A stretch of 64,000 nucleotides of DNA, taken from the NCBI GenBank assembly GCA_030770425.1, contig JASJFT010000079.1, positions 1 through 64,000 on the forward strand. The letters are read 5' to 3'. The notes below the pieces were generated by a model, which was not told the DNA's origin, made no database searches, and was given only the letters and a program-made list of their open reading frames with translations. The stretch's first letter is position 1; each line of letters begins with the position of its first letter. Position numbers and translations under genes: made by a program. Positions 1 through 9,869 of this stretch are shown piece after piece. The DNA comes from Darksidea phi. Its lineage: Eukaryota > Ascomycota > Dothideomycetes > Pleosporales > Lentitheciaceae.

Positions 1-124
1 ACATTGAGGCGCTGGACGAGAAATGACATGTGATGCCGAACCACAGAGCCTGGTTGGGAGACCAACAGCGGTAGCGATGAGTTAGCGCACCCACACTACC
101 ACCCACAGTATAAAAATTGCCTGT

Positions 125-274
125 AGAATAGATGTATAAGAGCTTATATTTAAACTTTTAAAAAAATATTATTAAGTAGTTATTAAGATATTTAAGATTA
201 AAAATTGGGCTTTTTAGTATATTTTAGAGGGTGGCGGCTTACTTAGAGTGGCGACTCACTTAGTAAACACGTTA
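125..274 (+). repeat. AT-rich half copy of a foldback repeat family
   Basis: This 150-nt stretch is nearly the same as 1419-1568. Both run from AGAATAGAT through a very AT-rich middle to GGGTGGCGGCT and end in AAACACGTTA. The hairpin arm that precedes the second copy is absent here, so this is a truncated or solo half. The high AT content and transition-type differences between copies would fit RIP decay, but that was not measured. There is no coding potential. Confidence 0.7.
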
Positions 275-1147
275 TAACAAAGTAAAAACATGCTTCCTGT
301 GGCGAGCCCCAAAACAAAATGAATACCGCACGTTAGTGACTAATTCTTAGCTCCTTCAGTCTACATGCTAGGGACCTTTCACTCTCAAAACCAAAAGTCC
401 ACGTACATCTCCCCATCTCTCCGCTGTTGGGAGGCAGCGACGAGCAGATACAACGTAACCCATTCTTTTGGAGGGTCAGGCCCTAGAGATACTAAGAACG
501 TCAGGTCGGATCCTTCCTCCACCTCCGGAATCGTCTCGACTAGCGTTCGGTTCCAGGACCAGCGTCTGCGGGTGGAAAGACTTTCGAGCTTGGGCACGGG
601 ACACGGTGGTGGTGGGAGAAACATCAGGATCCCTAGCTTGTTGCAGTGACTGATTCGATTTTTACATTCGCGTTGTATTGTAGAAGGCAATGTCACATCG
701 CACAACTAAAGGTAGGGGCACAAAGTCAGCAAAGGATATCTGTAGTTCGTGGGCAGTCGAGCTCCGCTTTAGTGCACTCTAATGAAGATTAATTTACATC
801 TTAAAGGTAAAAAAACAGATAATTCTCAGACAAATGTTAAATGCGCAATTCAAACCGAGCGACAGACAGATGTGGATTGTCTGTCGGCCATGAACAGTCC
901 AACTCTGCGCCAATTTAAGGTGGAAGAAGTATTACTGTTTAGAGGCAGCCAGGATACGTGAGCTATAGAACGCTCTTGAATGCGAGATGAACTCGCCCGA
1001 AGAAAAGTCAAGGCCTCTTCCACAGCTATCGTAGGTCGAATTCTTATACTAGCACGTGAATTGGAAGAAGCGTCACACGCCGAAGGCAATCAGATGACGC
1101 AATCTCAAGAATACTCGCGCGCGGAATGGACTTATAAACTTCTAGTG
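275..1147. other. Intergenic, no supported gene
   Basis: Only short overlapping reading frames on both strands are seen, none with a recognisable domain or good start context. The stretch lies between two repeat copies and may be decayed mobile-element DNA. Confidence 0.5.
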
Positions 1148-1259
1148 CTATCGTGTATAAGGTGTGGGTATAGCACCTCTACTGTGTACAAACTCCTACT
1201 GTGTTTCGTGCGGACCTTCTAAAGAGACTCCCACTATGCAAATCCAAATCAAATCCAAA
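1148..1259 (+). repeat. SINE-like short dispersed repeat, copy 1
   Basis: About 105 nt, beginning CTATCGTGTATAAGG and ending in an A/T-rich tail of CAAAT/CCAAAT units. Bases 1149-1254 match the reverse complement of 2448-2553 with a single mismatch. Degenerate copies occur at 53509-53619 and 53631-53727. I see no good RNA polymerase III B box, so SINE-like refers to size, tail and (for copy 2) flanking duplication only. Confidence 0.75.
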
Positions 1260-1266
1260 TCAAATC

Positions 1267-1428
1267 TATCTATTCTAATATCTATTCTAATATTAGAGTA
1301 TGTAGTCTAGTAGTTGTTGAGATATTAAATTTGGGGGCTAAAAAGAGTGGTATTTCTTAATATCTCTCAATATCTCAACAACTACTAGACTATATACTCT
1401 AATGTTAGAATAGATATTAGAATAGATA
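1267..1428. repeat. Hairpin with 60-bp arms
   Basis: Arms 1267-1326 and 1369-1428 are inverted complements with two mismatches, separated by a 42-nt loop. The right arm runs straight into the 150-nt block shared with 125-274, so the hairpin and block form one foldback-type element. It is rich in TATT/AATA motifs. Confidence 0.8.
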
Positions 1429-1568
1429 TATAAGAGCTTATATTTAAATTTTTAAAAAAGTATTATTAAGTAGTTATTAAGATATTTAAGATTAAAAATT
1501 GGGCTTTTTGGTATATTTTAGAGGGTGGCGGCTCACTTAGAGTGGCGGCTCATTTAGTAAACACGTTA
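1419..1568 (+). repeat. Second copy of the 150-nt AT-rich repeat
   Basis: Matches 125-274 almost base for base, including the terminal AAACACGTTA. It overlaps the end of the hairpin arm at 1369-1428. The unit GTGGCGGCTCA(C/T)TTAG occurs twice near its right end. The larger hairpin at 3498-3895 shares its TTAAGATTAAAA and GGTATATTTT motifs, so these are related families. Confidence 0.75.
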
Positions 1569-2434
1569 CGTTGGTTTTTTTATGTTTTTTTATCGTCGTA
1601 CGTTCTTTCGCTTACGTACTTGGTTCCTTCCAAGTATTTATTGTACTTTACTCACAAGGCTTATACCTAACCTTATTAGTAAAAGTCGTCATAAAATGTA
1701 TCCTATGCTTAGGAGGGTACTTACAGGAAGCGGCCAGTTGTGTTCTTCCCTCGGGTGCGCCGTTTCAGGAACCGGCATGTGTCCGTAAACCTAATATGTC
1801 CCTGGATATTCAAGGCCCTGAAGATGAATTTCCGGTTGCTAAAATCAACTTAGGAAAGCATTCTAGAACAAGGGTCCAAAACCTACGCTGGATGGTTTCT
1901 TAAATTCCTGTTTGGTCGACCAGTGACTGTAGCTATGAGAGACCAGACTAGCACAAGGAATACACCAAAATTTTTTAATGGGACATACGAGTCGGTTGTA
2001 TCAAATAAGCATTTAAAACAAGAATTAGAGAGGCAACGATACACCGAAGCGCCCGTAGCGACGCGGCCCTCCGGTTGCGTGGCGATGGAAGTCATGGGAC
2101 TATAGGTCGATGGTATGTATAACAGCGGACGATTTTCGAAGTAGCTTTTTAAGACGGCCCTGCGGGCACTCGTGGGGTCGCGAGCTGGAGGTAAGTAATG
2201 TCGCAGGTTGAAGAGCTAGCTGTGTGGATAGATTGAGCGATCGATGAGACTGTGGAGGATGGATGATGGAGTGTAACGCTCCGTTTTTATAGGACATTGA
2301 GAGGTAGTGGTTCATGTTTCCTACTCTCAAGGCTAGTAGACTATCGTCGCTACTACTTGATATCATAATACGCGCCACGTCCTGTTTTATAAAGCTCAGG
2401 TCGTTACCTTCGCAGTTATGCTGTAATGTGAGCC
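1569..2434. other. Region between two inverted short repeats, no supported gene
   Basis: Lies between the two opposite copies of the 105-nt repeat. A minus-strand frame of about 130 codons (2100-2501) is open but its first codon is GTG inside the repeat, and it resembles nothing I know. No transposase motif is visible. It may be a decayed insertion. Confidence 0.4.
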
Positions 2435-2449
2435 TTAGGTAACGACTAT

Positions 2450-2557
2450 TTGATTTGGATTTGCATAGTGGGAGTCTCTTCAGAAGGTCCGCACGAAACA
2501 CAGTAGGAGTTTGTACACAGTAGAGGTGCTATACCCACACCTTATACACGATAATAG
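2450..2557 (-). repeat. SINE-like short dispersed repeat, copy 2, flanked by a 15-bp direct repeat
   Basis: Inverted relative to the copy at 1148-1259 and almost identical to it. The same 15 bases, TTAGGTAACGACTAT, stand on both sides (2435-2449 and 2558-2572). On the minus strand the order is duplication, CTATTATCGTG head, body, CAAATCCAAATCAA tail, duplication. This is what a target-site duplication from retroposition looks like. The element inside the duplication is 108 nt. Confidence 0.75.
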
Positions 2558-2572
2558 TTAGGTAACGACTAT

Positions 2573-3168
2573 AACCCCCCTTAGTTACAACTAATAACCT
2601 TCTTACCTTTTAAGGTATTCGGGACGAAATACCTTTTTATATTACCTTTTTGGGTTATTCCGCGAGTTTGACGACGCGATAGCTGCTACTCATGCGATTT
2701 AAACCTCTTATGGTTAGTAAGTAATAACTAATATTACCTCTGCAAACTATGGTTTATCTCTACATCCGGGGTACTAGTAAGGTATTGAGTTTGGTTAACC
2801 GTAGCATGGCTTTGTGTATGCATCATCGATTTACTTACTTATTAATCGGGAACACGGGCGATTATTCCCCAAGCCAAACACCCTGCATACCGATCCTATG
2901 TAACCTTTGTTGCCCCTGAGGAATAATCCATACGCAGCGAGGCCGTGCGTAACCTCGGCGCTTGGGGATTGTCAAGCCTTAACAACATCACCGCAAAAGA
3001 ATTGCTCTGGTCGGCATGGAGGCCAAGCAACTCATGATGGAAACAAAACTTCAGGCAGACCTATTCACGACTGAGCATTTACGCGAATGGCATGGGAGGA
3101 GCGTGCACTTCATTGAAAGATCTAACTTGTTCGTTTTTTAGCCAAAGAGTTGACGTAGAGTTCGCGGC
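2573..3168. other. Intergenic, no supported gene
   Basis: AT-rich near 2573-2760 and more balanced after that. No reading frame of convincing length or family is seen on either strand. It separates repeat DNA from the tRNA gene. Confidence 0.5.
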
Positions 3169-3187
3169 AAAAAAAGAAAAAAGAAAG
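3169..3187 (-). terminator. RNA polymerase III terminator of the tRNA gene
   Basis: Directly downstream of the minus-strand tRNA, 3169-3187 is almost all A on the plus strand, read as two long T runs on the transcribed strand. T runs of four or more stop RNA polymerase III. Confidence 0.75.
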
Positions 3188-3194
3188 CTCCTTG

Positions 3195-3279
3195 TGACTC
3201 AGCCGAGGTTTGAACTCGGGACCCTCAGTGTACCTAACAGATGTTAGACTGATGTGATAACCAACTACACCACCGAGCC
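3195..3279 (-). tRNA. tRNA-Val (anticodon AAC) with an 11-nt intron
   Basis: Read on the minus strand the acceptor stem is GGCTCGG paired with CTGAGTC plus discriminator A. The D arm is GTGTAGTTGGTTATCAC. The T arm is CCGAG-TTCAAAC-CTCGG. The anticodon stem TCAGT/ACTGA closes the loop CTAACAC once an 11-nt insert, TCTGTTAGGTA, is removed after position 37, the usual site of nuclear tRNA introns. The mature length is 74 nt. The anticodon AAC reads valine GTT codons, and GTC after A34-to-inosine editing. No CCA is encoded, as expected for eukaryotes. Confidence 0.93.
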
Positions 3280-3497
3280 GTTGAACTGTTCTATTGAATT
3301 ATGATTTTTTTTTCCAGTCATTTAAATTTATATATTGATGATTTTTTGAGAATATTTGCAAGGTAGGGACATGGTAGATCGTACGGCACAGATGCTAGCG
3401 CTAATTATTACCAAAGCCTAAAATGAACTAAACTCCCCAGCCTTCTTTTTGCGACAGAATTCTCTGCAGCGTATCGCACCTCGAACGTAATCACGAT

Positions 3498-3895
3498 GTT
3501 TCATAAGCGAGCGGCCAGTACAAGCGAGCGGCCACCCTCAAAATATACCAAAAAACCCGAATTTTAATCTTAAATATCTCAACAACTGCTTTATAATAAT
3601 ATCTAAAAATTTAAATATAAGTTTTTATATATATATTATAGCGTATATTAAACTATTAGACCGTACAACCTAGTCGTTATAGAGGTATAGAGTTTAGAGG
3701 CTAAAAAGTAAGTTATTTCTAAATATCTCTATAACGACTAGGCTGTACGGTTTAATATTTTAATATACGCTGTAATATATATATAAAAACTTATATTTAA
3801 ATTTTTAGATATTATTATAAAGTAGTTGTTGAGATATTTAAGATTAAAATTCGGGTTTTTTGGTATATTTTGTACTGGCCGCTCGCTTATGAAAC
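3498..3895. repeat. Near-palindromic foldback element of 398 bp
   Basis: The ends 3498-3521 and 3872-3895 are exact inverted complements (GTTTCATAAGCGAGCGGCCA and four more bases). The interior continues as a long imperfect palindrome centred near 3690. The left arm has a 19-nt duplication of the terminal motif that the right arm lacks. There is no coding capacity, so it is a MITE or foldback type. It shares internal motifs with the repeats at 125-274 and 1419-1568. GTTTCA precedes it in another context at the left, and no clear target-site duplication was found. Confidence 0.85.
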
Positions 3896-4074
3896 ACGTT
3901 AACGCACTTTATTTGCATGTAAGAAATATATGCTTGAAGGTATTGTTGTTGTCATTGAAAGAAATGCTATTGAAGAGACATCAGACTCTTCGCCTCCTCT
4001 AACTTCTACCTGCACCAAGCAGACTCGTGTATCCCGTCTTTAAGCCTAGGTTGAGACGCTCTCGTAGTCGCACG

Positions 4075-4692
4075 CTAGTGCGGTGGTCGTGCGGAGCTCA
4101 GTCGTGAATGCGTCCGCTTCTTGTACCCGTTCAATATAGGAACATGGCTGGGACGCATGGAAGGCGGCAAACCACCGACTGGCTTGCGCACAGGTTGGTA
4201 GCGTTTGAGTGCATAGTTCGGGTCGCGCTTGCGCTTCTCCGCCAACTCCTTCGCGCGCACTTCCTCTTCGTTCACCTCGACTACGGCCGGAGATTTTGGA
4301 GTCGGCAGAGCTGATTCAGAAGGCGCGAGAACGGGCTCAGCGCAAGGCGCTGGAGGCGGAGGAACAACGGGTTGCTTGCAAGCTGGTGATGGAAGTGGCA
4401 AGCCCACACGCTGGCAATAAATAACATCGTATTCGCGGCGCGCTTCCTTGTCCATTAGTACGGCGTAAGCAGCTTGCAGCGCCTTGTACTTGTTCACATC
4501 AGTACTGAAATACACTTCGCGCAGTTTACGATGGGCCTCCTTGATCTTTGCGCTTTTTTCCGAAAAGTTTAGACCAAAAATTGCCGAAAAGTCTAGACCA
4601 AAAATTGCATAATGGTCGATGAACTCTTCCTCCTTTGTGTTACATGGAGGGGCTTGGGCGTAGATAGGGTTGACAAAAACGCTTCCTGGCAT
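4075..4692 (-). CDS. J-domain-like protein lacking the HPD motif
   Basis: A single-exon gene of 205 aa starting at ATG 4692. Residues about 25-92 look like a DnaJ J domain: DHYAIFGLDF, then a helix IKEAHRKLREVYF, then KYKALQAAYAVLMDKEARREYD, which is typical of J helix III. The HPD tripeptide between helices II and III, which stimulates Hsp70 ATPase, is missing; FSTDVNK stands there. The rest is Pro/Lys/Arg-rich and low complexity. Such HPD-less proteins are often called J-like and may not act on Hsp70. An eight-residue duplication (AIFGLDFS-AIFGLNFS) sits in the N-terminal part of the domain. The function is unknown; the J-like fold call is good, the chaperone role doubtful. Confidence 0.7.
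   Translation of the reverse strand: MPGSVFVNPIYAQAPPCNTKEEEFIDHYAIFGLDFSAIFGLNFSEKSAKIKEAHRKLREVYFSTDVNKYKALQAAYAVLMDKEARREYDVIYCQRVGLPLPSPACKQPVVPPPPAPCAEPVLAPSESALPTPKSPAVVEVNEEEVRAKELAEKRKRDPNYALKRYQPVRKPVGGLPPSMRPSHVPILNGYKKRTHSRLSSARPPH
4560..4607. repeat. 24-bp tandem duplication inside the J-like gene
   Basis: 4560-4583 and 4584-4607 are the same 24-mer with one C/T difference. The duplication keeps the reading frame and adds eight residues to the J-like domain. The near identity suggests a recent event. Confidence 0.9.
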
Positions 4693-5059
4693 GGTTGCTG
4701 TTGGTGAACCTTCCTATATCCTGGGGTGGGTTTGTGAGAGGTCTCTGGCGTGATTCTGTTCCAGGATTTGTTAGGTAAAAAGTTGTACCAGGGAAGTTTG
4801 ATTATATTTGACGTGCTACTGCATTGTGAAAAGATATGGAAGCAAGGGTGGTGTAACTGTCTTGAACAATGTATCCTGGAGCAATGGCCATGATAGAAGA
4901 CGAAGGTTCAGAGAAGATGTGGATTTGTGCATTGTGTATGTGCATGGCTGGTATTGGATGGTTGGGTTAGTTGACGCGAGCAAGGTGTGCAAAAAGAACG
5001 TCGAATTACTCCTCTACAATAAAACATACCTACGAAACAATTTCTCCGACGCCACGAAC
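4693..5059. other. Upstream region of the J-like gene / downstream region of cry-DASH
   Basis: 367 nt between two minus-strand genes. No gene is seen. It should hold the promoter of the J-like gene and the 3' UTR of the cryptochrome gene. Confidence 0.6.
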
Positions 5060-7077
5060 CTACCTCCACCCTGCTTTTTCCTCGTTCCCAAGCCTCTTAA
5101 ATCCCCTCCCTCTTCCACGTCCCCTGCCCCTTCCATCACCATGCCGTCCTCTTCCTCTTCCCACTGAAAACGGTATCCTGACTAGTGGATGCTCAACCCA
5201 TTCTAGCCCCCTCAATCCTAGCTTTTCCTTCTCACCTTCGTCTAATCTCCATGCTTGGTATAATGCCATCAATTTTTGTTGGTCGACTTCTTCGTTACTT
5301 GGACCCACACTTCGCGTCAACGCGAGATTTCTCAGCTCAGGTACCCAGGCTTTGATGTACTCGCCCTGTGCATCGTAATCGAGCGCTTGCTTGACGGGAT
5401 TGAAAACGCGGCCCTGCCGTGGATCATTACCAACACCGGCGACATATTGCCAATTGCCCCAGTTGTTAGGCATATCGTAGTCAGTAAGGAGAAACTCGTA
5501 CCACTCTGCCCCGGCCCGCCAGTCGATACCGAGATGGGAGGATAGAAACGAGGCAACGTTTTGCCTGGCTCGGTTGGAGGTATAGCCAGTAAGGAAAAGT
5601 TCACGATTTGCGGCATCGATGAGACCAATGCCTGTGCGTCCAGATTTGAAGCGCGCGAAGACTTCGAGAGTCTCTACTGGATCGTCACCTGCACCGTTGC
5701 TTCGATCTAGCATCTTCCATCTTTTTCGCAATGGACGGTGCTGGTCGGGCGGAGTGGGGTCTTCGACGTGTTTCTGCGGTGACTTCGGCGGACCTTGTAT
5801 GCCGTGGATGCTAAACATCCTTGATCCGAATTTTCTCACACACAGCCGCATGTAATCGCGCCAAAGAAGCTCGAATCTTATACCAGCCGTGCCGTCGTTC
5901 TCACCATTACCGTAGCCTCTGATATCTTTGCCAGGTCCCCTTCCTTCTTCAAAATCGATCATGGCGGATTGTACTTGTCTTGCTGTCAGATGGCCCTGAG
6001 CTAGGTATGCCGATAATTTTGTGCTAAAGTCTAGCCCGAGCATGCCGTTCCGAGTTTCCTTGTACGAGCTCATTGCCCCTCCAGAGATGAGGTGAGCAAG
6101 TCGATCCTGGGCTGCAGATTCGCCTCCCCCAAAGGGATGTGCAGATGAGACATTCGGAGGCCAGACAGGTGGTGTTGGTAGGCCAAACGTTAAATCTTCT
6201 TCTAATGGGGTCAGGAGCGCTTTGATTAGCCCATCTAGGTCGTTAGGTATCTCGAAAGGTAGCTTCTGCGGAGGGATATCTGGTGGCAGTGGCGGCAATA
6301 GTTTGACGTGTGGTAGCGGTCCCCGTGGACGCAACCGAAGGGGCTCAAGTGACTTGCGGTATGTAGTGTAAACATTTGGTAGGTTGGATATATCATCAAT
6401 CGGTAGGTCGCGACTGCAGGATGTCAGACCATGTGGTATACAGCAACGGAGCTTGAATTGAGGATAGAGGGGTGAACACACTCATCAATGTAATATTTCT
6501 CGTCCCGCCATACCTTCAACTCGACGCCCCTCTCCTCGGCAAGGCGTTTTACTTCAGCTTCGTCATTCTTTTCTTCGGTGCCTTCCTCCCCAGTCATCCA
6601 GATACCTGCGACGTCTGCTCTTTTGCCGCCGTCATCATCGTCTTGCTCATACCAATCGAGCATGTGCCCCACCACGTCCCCAACCATTCCAACTCTTACT
6701 TCCAAACCGGATTCACAATCCAAATTCTCGAGTCTTTCTTTTAGGTTCCAAACTCCTTCCGCCATGAACTTAGCCCGATGTGGTCCCGTACGCCAGATGC
6801 TAGCAATCTGACTTCGTGCCTCTGGATAGGGACAGCACTCGGCGCCGCCCAGTACGAAACCCGAAACCTCAACTTGATGTGCAGGGAAAATGTAAACAGG
6901 AAGTAGATGAGTAAATGACGGAACATCTTTCCGTGACATCAAAGAGTCTTCTGCCGTGCTGGGTTTTCTCTGTGCCGCACGAACAGAAGCCGCGTAAAAA
7001 ATTGGATTATCCAAGAGTCGAACATCATGCCGGAGGATGTAGATGAGCACGCGCGGCCTCCCTGCGCCCGCGCTCAT
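5060..7077 (-). CDS. DASH-type cryptochrome (cry-DASH)
   Basis: Two exons, 7077-6482 and 6413-5060, give 649 aa. The 68-nt intron 6414-6481 joins YYID to DRDLP as in the family. Residues 5-200 form the photolyase antenna domain (LIYILRHDVRLLDNP). The FAD domain holds GYTSNRARQN near 475-484 and NNWGNW near 515-520. The last 30 residues are an Arg-Gly-rich tail (GRGRGRGRGRG), common in fungal cry-DASH. Family members bind FAD and often a folate antenna, repair pyrimidine dimers in single-stranded DNA and affect light signalling. An in-frame ATG at 7194 would add 39 residues, rich in Arg/Ser/Leu and free of acidic residues for the first 28, that look like a mitochondrial presequence. The start is therefore uncertain. 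Confidence 0.93.
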
Positions 7078-8171
7078 GCTAGAATAATCGGTTAGATGAG
7101 GACCAGCTTCAGACCGCAAACAAGCAGAACAAAGCGACGAGTTGCACAGGGGCCAGCTGACGCAGCGCCGCAACATCAAGGAGGTAAGCTTCATAAAGAT
7201 GCGGGCAGAGAGGGATACATGTGCAGGTGGTACAACTCGAGAGGCAAAGGGTAAGGTCCAATGAACATAAACGTCATGAGCAGGCGCGCGTGTTCTCACA
7301 CACTCCCCGAAGATTCCAGGATGGTCAGCATGCACTAAAGAAAGAAGAGACAAAGTGTGTCATCTGGCGAGCCTTCGTGGCGGCCGGCTAGTCCTATTGC
7401 TGAGTGCCATCAGATCCAGATGCGGAGTGACCGGCAGTACGTATGCAAGCATCCTAGCGTGCGCGCATCATTGGTCGATGGGTGCATGGCAAAGCAGATT
7501 GGCGACGCAGTCGGCTAACTTGAGCATGAAATTTCTTGACGATGGTAGTGGTGTTGTCATGGACTTGAAGATCGGCGAGCTTTGTTCAGCGAGCTAAGCC
7601 ATATCAGGCTAGCGAAGATCTCGATCTTGTTCCAACGCTGGCCGCTATGCCGAAACGGACACATCCCCGTCAATACTGGAAACCGCCATCGGAAACCTTG
7701 CAGCGTGGGAACGCTTGCGCTTGTCCATGGTGCAGGTGGACAAGGCATGGCAATCGGTGGAACAGCCCAGGCAAACGTGCATTTCTTCTACTTCGAGCGA
7801 AACCCCTTGCATGCTATAACCACGCTCTCCCCTAATATAGAGAACCCTGCGCCTGCAAATTTCATCAGCCCGCCACCTAGTGCCTGCATCAACACACAGA
7901 TCGATGGACACCCTCGTGCATCGGATGGCGAGCTTTATGTTGATGTTTGGCTTGCAAGCCGTGCGAAGAGTGTTGCTTCTGCGGGTGAGAGAAGAGTCAG
8001 CATGGTTCTTCAAAGCTGCCCTGTGCGAGCTGTTCCTAAGAACGAAAAAATTGAAGCAACGTTCAGGGTCGTCTTTACAGCACTAGGCCAAAAGTCTGTG
8101 GACACCTTCGCTTGCAAAGTGTATCCGGACTTGTGGCAAGCCACTGTGGACACAGCCTGCGGCTCGGGACT
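7078..8171. other. Intergenic region between cry-DASH and gad, no supported gene
   Basis: About 1.1 kb. It should contain the cry-DASH promoter at the left and the gad 3' UTR at the right. Open frames of up to about 210 codons exist on both strands but start at TTG, overlap each other and show no domain, so I do not call them. Confidence 0.5.
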
Positions 8172-9869
8172 TCATACCTCAACGCTCGGAGTTGGTTGCC
8201 ATGCAGACAAGTCGGTCTGATCGCTATTCATCAAACTCTCCGTCACCGAACAAATGTCGGCGACCAGCCGGTCAATCATATCGAGCGACAGGCTTTCACG
8301 GACCACTACTCTCAGAATCTCCGTCTTCTCCTCGTTTGGCGGCAGCGGATAGTCTATGATCATCAGCAACGAGGACCGAACAGGTGGGGCCGCGCTTACT
8401 CGGAATAATGTACTGCCTGGCCCTCAGTAGGTTGCTGACGGCTACCTGCTTGATATGTGGGTAGCCTTTCTTGACATCATCGGAGAATGTGAAAGCGACG
8501 ACTGGAAGGCCGGCATTGTAATCTGCGCTCGTGTCGCCATCTTCATACTGCGGCTTGCCCTTCTCGAACTTGTGATCTCCCTTCTTGCGGTGAATATCGC
8601 TGACGCACCTATACCATCCCGTGGTCTCCAATGCGCGACTAAGAAGCCGGGCGTTTGCGAGCGTGTTTTCCATAATGCCGCGATACCCGTTGAACCCTAG
8701 GTGTATTAAGTTGTAGTACTGCGCAATGATCTGCGCTCCAGGTCGGGAGAAGTTCAGCGTAAACGACTCTTCGGTTCCACCGAGGTAGTGGAGTTCGAAG
8801 ATAAGGTGCTTGGGGAGGTAGCACTCGTCTCTCCAGATAATCCAGCCAACACCCGCATAGACGAGACCGAACTTATGACCGCTGACATTAATAGATTGCA
8901 CGCGCGGAAGTTCAAAATTCCATTTTTGACCAGCTTTAGCGTGCGTGAACGGAGCAATGAAACCTCCGGATGCGGCCTATCAGGTTAGTCAAAGGTGATA
9001 AAAAGTAACAGGAGGTCGGCTTACGTCGACGTGGATCGGGATGGATACACCAGTCTTTTTCTCATATTCATCAAGGATGTTGCTAATCTCCTCAACGGGC
9101 TCATAGTGGCCAGTGTAAGTCGATCCTAGGATAACGAAGATGCCGATCGTATTCTCATCGATATTCTGTTTCACCAACTCGGGATCAAGACGGTAGTTTG
9201 ACTTCTCAGACACTGGCAAGATCCTTGCCTCGACCTCAAAATAACGCGCGAACTTTTCGAGCGCCACTTGAGCATTGGCGCCCATCAAGATGTTAGGCTT
9301 CGAGGTGTCCTTGCCCTCCGACTGCCTCTTCTCTTGCCAGCGCCGCTTCATAGCTAGACCACCGAGGTGAATAGCTTCGCTGGAGCCAGTCGTCGCCGAT
9401 CCAATGGCTTTCTCCCCTTTCTGGACTCCCCATAGGTGTGCGATGATGGATATGCATCGAGCGTGCATATCCATCATGGCTGGGTACTCGTCCGCATCGC
9501 TCAGGTTCTTCGACAGATTCTCAACCATAAGCTGCTCTGCCTCATGCTCCATGTACGTTCCGACGAAGGATGCTAAGTTCAAGCTTGGGCGCTAAGAGGG
9601 TTAGTGTGGCTGAAGTAAGGCGCCCAAGCAGGCCTGCTCACTCCATCGAGATCGAGCTCATCTTTTAACAATTGATGCACGACATCCGCGGGCGCACCAT
9701 CCCGAGGAATCTTGAACTTGGAGAGCTCTGTCGCACTCGCATACCGGCTCGAATAGGGAGTCGTATGGGAGACGGCTCGGTTTTTTTGACCACGCGCCTT
9801 GTGAGCAGGATGGTCATGAAGTGTTTTAATGAGTTCATCGGGATCGACGTGTCGAGCGAGTCCTGCCAT
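8172..9869 (-). CDS. gad1: Glutamate decarboxylase (PLP-dependent)
   Basis: Four exons, 9869-9642, 9591-9025, 8976-8400 and 8353-8172, with introns of 50, 48 and 46 nt, give 517 aa, the normal family length. It converts glutamate to GABA and CO2 in the cytosol, the first step of the GABA shunt. Visible motifs are TGSSEAIHLGG, HVDAASGGF (created exactly by splicing the second intron) and the PLP lysine in INVSGHKFG near residue 300. The C-terminus PLPPNEEKTEILRVVVRES is typical. The start is the first ATG in frame (MAGLARHVDPDEL); no in-frame ATG is seen directly upstream, though an upstream exon is possible. Fungal GABA-shunt enzymes are linked to stress tolerance and conidiation. Confidence 0.95.

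Noticed and set aside
2100..2501. 133-codon minus-strand frame between the inverted short repeats, possible transposon protein
   Set aside because: It starts with GTG inside the repeat, has no ATG near its start and no transposase-like motif. It is better seen as chance openness.
1149..2553. A 1.4-kb transposon with 106-bp terminal inverted repeats
   Set aside because: Possible at first sight, but the 15-bp duplication brackets only the right 108-nt block, and single copies lie at 53.5 kb. Independent insertion of a short element explains the data better.
7582..8220. 212-codon plus-strand frame opposite the end of the glutamate decarboxylase gene
   Set aside because: Its first codon is TTG, it overlaps the last gad exon on the other strand, and no domain is visible.
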